Shown here: positions 7,128 to 8,835 of the stretch, one piece after another | Layout: each line of letters opens with the position of its first letter | Numbering within the stretch: position 1 is the stretch's first letter | Source: Eubacterium sp. | GTDB lineage: Bacteria > Bacillota > Clostridia > Peptostreptococcales > Anaerovoracaceae | Length of the DNA: 8,835 nt | Reading direction: 5' to 3' | Assembly: GCA_017419895.1 (NCBI GenBank) | Contig: JAFOKI010000225.1 | Location: 1 to 8,835 of the forward strand | Program-made: the position numbers and the translations under genes | Notes under the pieces: generated by a model | What the model saw: only the letters and a program-made list of their open reading frames with translations | Told to the model about the DNA's origin: nothing | Database searches by the model: none

Positions 7128-7135
7128 CCCCCTTT
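7128..7135 (-). promoter_or_regulatory. Ribosome-binding site favouring the TTG start of permease B
   Basis: AAAGGGGG on the minus strand lies eight bases from the TTG at 7119. The aconitase X small subunit uses the same AAAGGGGG octamer with the same eight-base spacer before its ATG, which argues that this is a working site in this genome and that the TTG rather than the ATG at 7110 is used. Confidence 0.7.
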
Positions 7136-7154
7136 AAATAGATCAGATTGTTTT

Positions 7155-7194
7155 ATTATATCGGCACGGTCAAAAGCGCCCGTGCCGATATAAT
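7155..7194 (-). ncRNA. Intercistronic 15-bp perfect stem-loop between hydrolase and permease genes
   Basis: ATTATATCGGCACGG (7155-7169) and its exact reverse complement (7180-7194) form a 15-bp stem with a 10-base loop. It begins three bases after the hydrolase stop codon. On the minus strand it is followed by AAAACAATCTG, not a U-tract, so it is not a standard terminator. Within operons of this type such hairpins often protect the 3' end of the upstream mRNA from exonucleases or cause partial attenuation, giving more binding protein than transporter. A protein-binding operator is also possible given the perfect symmetry. Confidence 0.75.
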
Positions 7195-7197
7195 TAA

Positions 7198-8364
7198 TCA
7201 AACAATTTCTTCAAATGCGGCATCCAGAACGGAGAAGAAAAGCTCGTCTCTTTTGATGCCGTTTAAGTTCGTAAGGAATATCGCGCTGACTTTTTCTTCC
7301 GGGAAATATGATATGCGTGATATGAATCCTTCCGTACCTCCGGTATGCCAAAGTTCTTTTTTGTCCCGGTAAGTTCTGTGGTCATCGTCAATGCTGCCAG
7401 ACATCATGCCGAGCCCGTATGGGAACCGGGTACCGTCTTTGAATGTGAGCGGTACGAATATCTCCGAGAAGTCAATTTTTGCAAGTTCCGCAGATCCACA
7501 TTCGGATCTGCCGGAAGACCACTCAGCGCCGTAAAGGAAACGGTGCCATTTCAGCATATCGTCGACATTGGACGAGATATTGCCGTCAGCATAGCCGATC
7601 TCCAGCATGTCATACGGTACCTTCGAGATAAGTCCCGTTTCGGGATCTCGGATATAACCGTTTACCTGGAACGGATCGTGCTGATCCATGTAGTCCGGCG
7701 CGAATGAACGGTCCATGCCCAGAGGACGCAGGATCTCACTTTCGACGAACTCACCGAAAGGTTTCCCTGTCAGCATTCTTACGATCTCTCCAAGCATGAC
7801 GTAGGCGGTATTGCAGTATGAAAAAGCCGTGCCGGGCTCAAATTGCGGCCGGTCACTGGCTTTTACGATTTCAAGGATGTCATCCGGTTTCGCGGTTTTG
7901 AACCTGTCAATCTCTCTAAGGTAAGCAGGATCAAAGTATTCCGGAAGTCCGGACGTATGCTGCATGAGCATGCGGACCGTTATGTCCTCAAGGTATCCGG
8001 GCAGATCCGGGAAATACTTATTTACCGCATCTTCAAAGGCAAGCAGCCCCCTGCCCTGCAACATAAGGATCGCAAGGCAGGTGAACTGCTTGGTATTGGA
8101 CGCGATTATGAAATTGTCTTCCGGCCTGATCGGGATGCCCTGCTCAATATCTGCAAGACCGTATGCCCCGCGGAAAAGAACCTTGCCTTCCTGTGCGATC
8201 AGGTAACTGAAACCCGGACCGTCTGCGGAAACGAAGCGTTCCGCAGCGCGGTCGATCCGTTCCCCGGCTGCCGTTTCTAGTCGGTCGGCTGTGTAGCTGA
8301 CGATCTCGCTGACTTCAGCCGGGGGAGTATCCAAATTTCTGATATTTGCGTCTTTGTTCAACAT
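7198..8364 (-). CDS. Serine hydrolase of the class C beta-lactamase / D-aminopeptidase fold (PF00144)
   Basis: This 388-residue protein has the full active-site set of the family: SNTK (S89, K92) as the SxxK nucleophile motif, YCN (Y183, N185) as the YxN motif, and HTGG (340-343) in place of KTG. The LMQHTSGLPEY segment (133-143) is a strong family marker. Members include D-aminopeptidases, DD-peptidases, esterases and beta-lactamases; HTG rather than KTG argues against a true beta-lactamase. No signal peptide or membrane segment is visible at the N-terminus (MLNKDANIRNLDTPPAEVSE), so the enzyme is probably cytoplasmic and would act on imported material. It lies between the binding-protein gene (18-base gap) and the permeases. 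Its ribosome-binding site is weak (GGA six bases before the TACATG-context start) compared with the other genes here. A role in cutting D-amino-acid-containing peptides fits the operon but is inference. Confidence 0.88.
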   Translation of the reverse strand: MLNKDANIRNLDTPPAEVSEIVSYTADRLETAAGERIDRAAERFVSADGPGFSYLIAQEGKVLFRGAYGLADIEQGIPIRPEDNFIIASNTKQFTCLAILMLQGRGLLAFEDAVNKYFPDLPGYLEDITVRMLMQHTSGLPEYFDPAYLREIDRFKTAKPDDILEIVKASDRPQFEPGTAFSYCNTAYVMLGEIVRMLTGKPFGEFVESEILRPLGMDRSFAPDYMDQHDPFQVNGYIRDPETGLISKVPYDMLEIGYADGNISSNVDDMLKWHRFLYGAEWSSGRSECGSAELAKIDFSEIFVPLTFKDGTRFPYGLGMMSGSIDDDHRTYRDKKELWHTGGTEGFISRISYFPEEKVSAIFLTNLNGIKRDELFFSVLDAAFEEIV

Positions 8365-8382
8365 GTAATATCCGTTTGATAA

Positions 8383-8835
8383 TTATTCTTTGGTTGTATC
8401 ACAGTACCATGTACGGCCGTCTGCTGTGACGATCATGCCCTTAATGTTAGCCTTAGAAGCAATGATGTGATTGTCCGCGAAGAGCGCGATTCCCTTATAC
8501 TGCTCTGCAAGGAGATCGGAAGCCTTCTCATAAGCTTTGACACGGGCGTTGACATCGTTTTCCTCACGTGCAACGACGAGAGCGTCTGTTACTTCCGGAA
8601 CGTCCCACGGATAACCGGAGTCTTTCGTGAATACATAGAAGAGGATGTCAGCGTCAGCCCATTCGAAGTTACGTGAACCCATGTCGAAATCATCGTCTTT
8701 CATGAGCTGTTTGATGTAAGCTGCTTCGTATTCGCGGATCTGTGCGTCTACACCGATTGCCTTGAACTGGCTCTGGAGAACAGAACCGGAAGCCTTGAGG
8801 GAAGCCCTGTCGGAAGGCAGGAGCATTTCGAATGA
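8383..8835 (-). CDS. Peptide-binding protein of the ABC transporter (SBP family 5), C-terminal fragment
   Basis: The frame is open to the right edge; about 150 C-terminal residues are present and the N-terminus with its export signal lies outside. The pattern matches the last part of family 5 solute-binding proteins (DppA/OppA type): hydrophobic strand SFEMLLPSD, an amphipathic helix ending in LQSQFKAIGVDAQIREYE, then DDDFDMGSRNFEWADADILFYVF and the helix EENDVNARVKAYEKASDLLAEQYKGIALF followed by the closing beta strands. It would capture the peptide outside the membrane and hand it to the B/C permeases. It is probably the first or an early gene of the operon. The in-frame ATG at 8826 is internal, because the three codons before it still read as family-like sequence. 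Ligand specificity cannot be judged from this part. Confidence 0.88.
   Translation of the reverse strand, partial: SFEMLLPSDRASLKASGSVLQSQFKAIGVDAQIREYEAAYIKQLMKDDDFDMGSRNFEWADADILFYVFTKDSGYPWDVPEVTDALVVAREENDVNARVKAYEKASDLLAEQYKGIALFADNHIIASKANIKGMIVTADGRTWYCDTTKE

Noticed and set aside
7151..7194. Internal promoter at the TATAAT boxes inside the stem-loop
   Set aside because: TATAAT is present on both strands because of the symmetry, but no -35 box occurs at 16-18 bases; TTGACC on the minus strand is only seven bases away.
7198..8364. Antibiotic-resistance beta-lactamase
   Set aside because: No signal peptide, HTGG instead of KTG, and placement in a peptide transporter operon; a metabolic hydrolase is more likely.

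Overview
The window holds the 3' end of an aconitase X gene pair on the + strand. It is followed by a run of minus-strand genes that read leftward from the right edge. Strong AG-rich Shine-Dalgarno sites, short intergenic gaps, classical stem-loop terminators and a peptide-scavenging gene set suggest an anaerobic Bacillota (Clostridia-like) chromosome of roughly balanced GC. That taxonomic guess is inference and is weak. No RNA gene, CRISPR array, transposase or integrase was seen.

Layout: (1) 1-826 (+): C-terminal part of the aconitase X large (catalytic) subunit, then the complete small (swivel) subunit, closed by a perfect 13-bp hairpin terminator at 877-905 that works in both directions. 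(2) 984-1781 (-): a lone secreted, lysine-rich protein with YD/RHS-like repeats, with a terminator on each side, so it looks like its own transcription unit. (3) 2042-8835 (-): a peptide-uptake operon that enters from beyond the right edge. In transcription order it is: peptide-binding protein (partial), cytoplasmic class-C beta-lactamase-fold serine hydrolase, permease B, permease C, ATPase D, ATPase F, and an N-acyl-D-amino-acid deacylase of the D-aminoacylase family. It ends in a GC-rich terminator at 1991-2020.

How the genes may work together: the binding protein and the B/C/D/F transporter would import a peptide or peptide-like ligand. Two cytoplasmic hydrolases in the same operon, one of a family that includes D-aminopeptidases and one of a family that removes acyl groups from D-amino acids, suggest the ligand contains D-amino acids or N-acyl groups (for example wall-derived or fermented-food peptides). 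The family calls are well supported; the joint pathway is inference. A perfect 15-bp stem-loop without a U-tract lies between the hydrolase and the permease genes and may set different mRNA levels for the binding-protein/hydrolase part and the transporter part.
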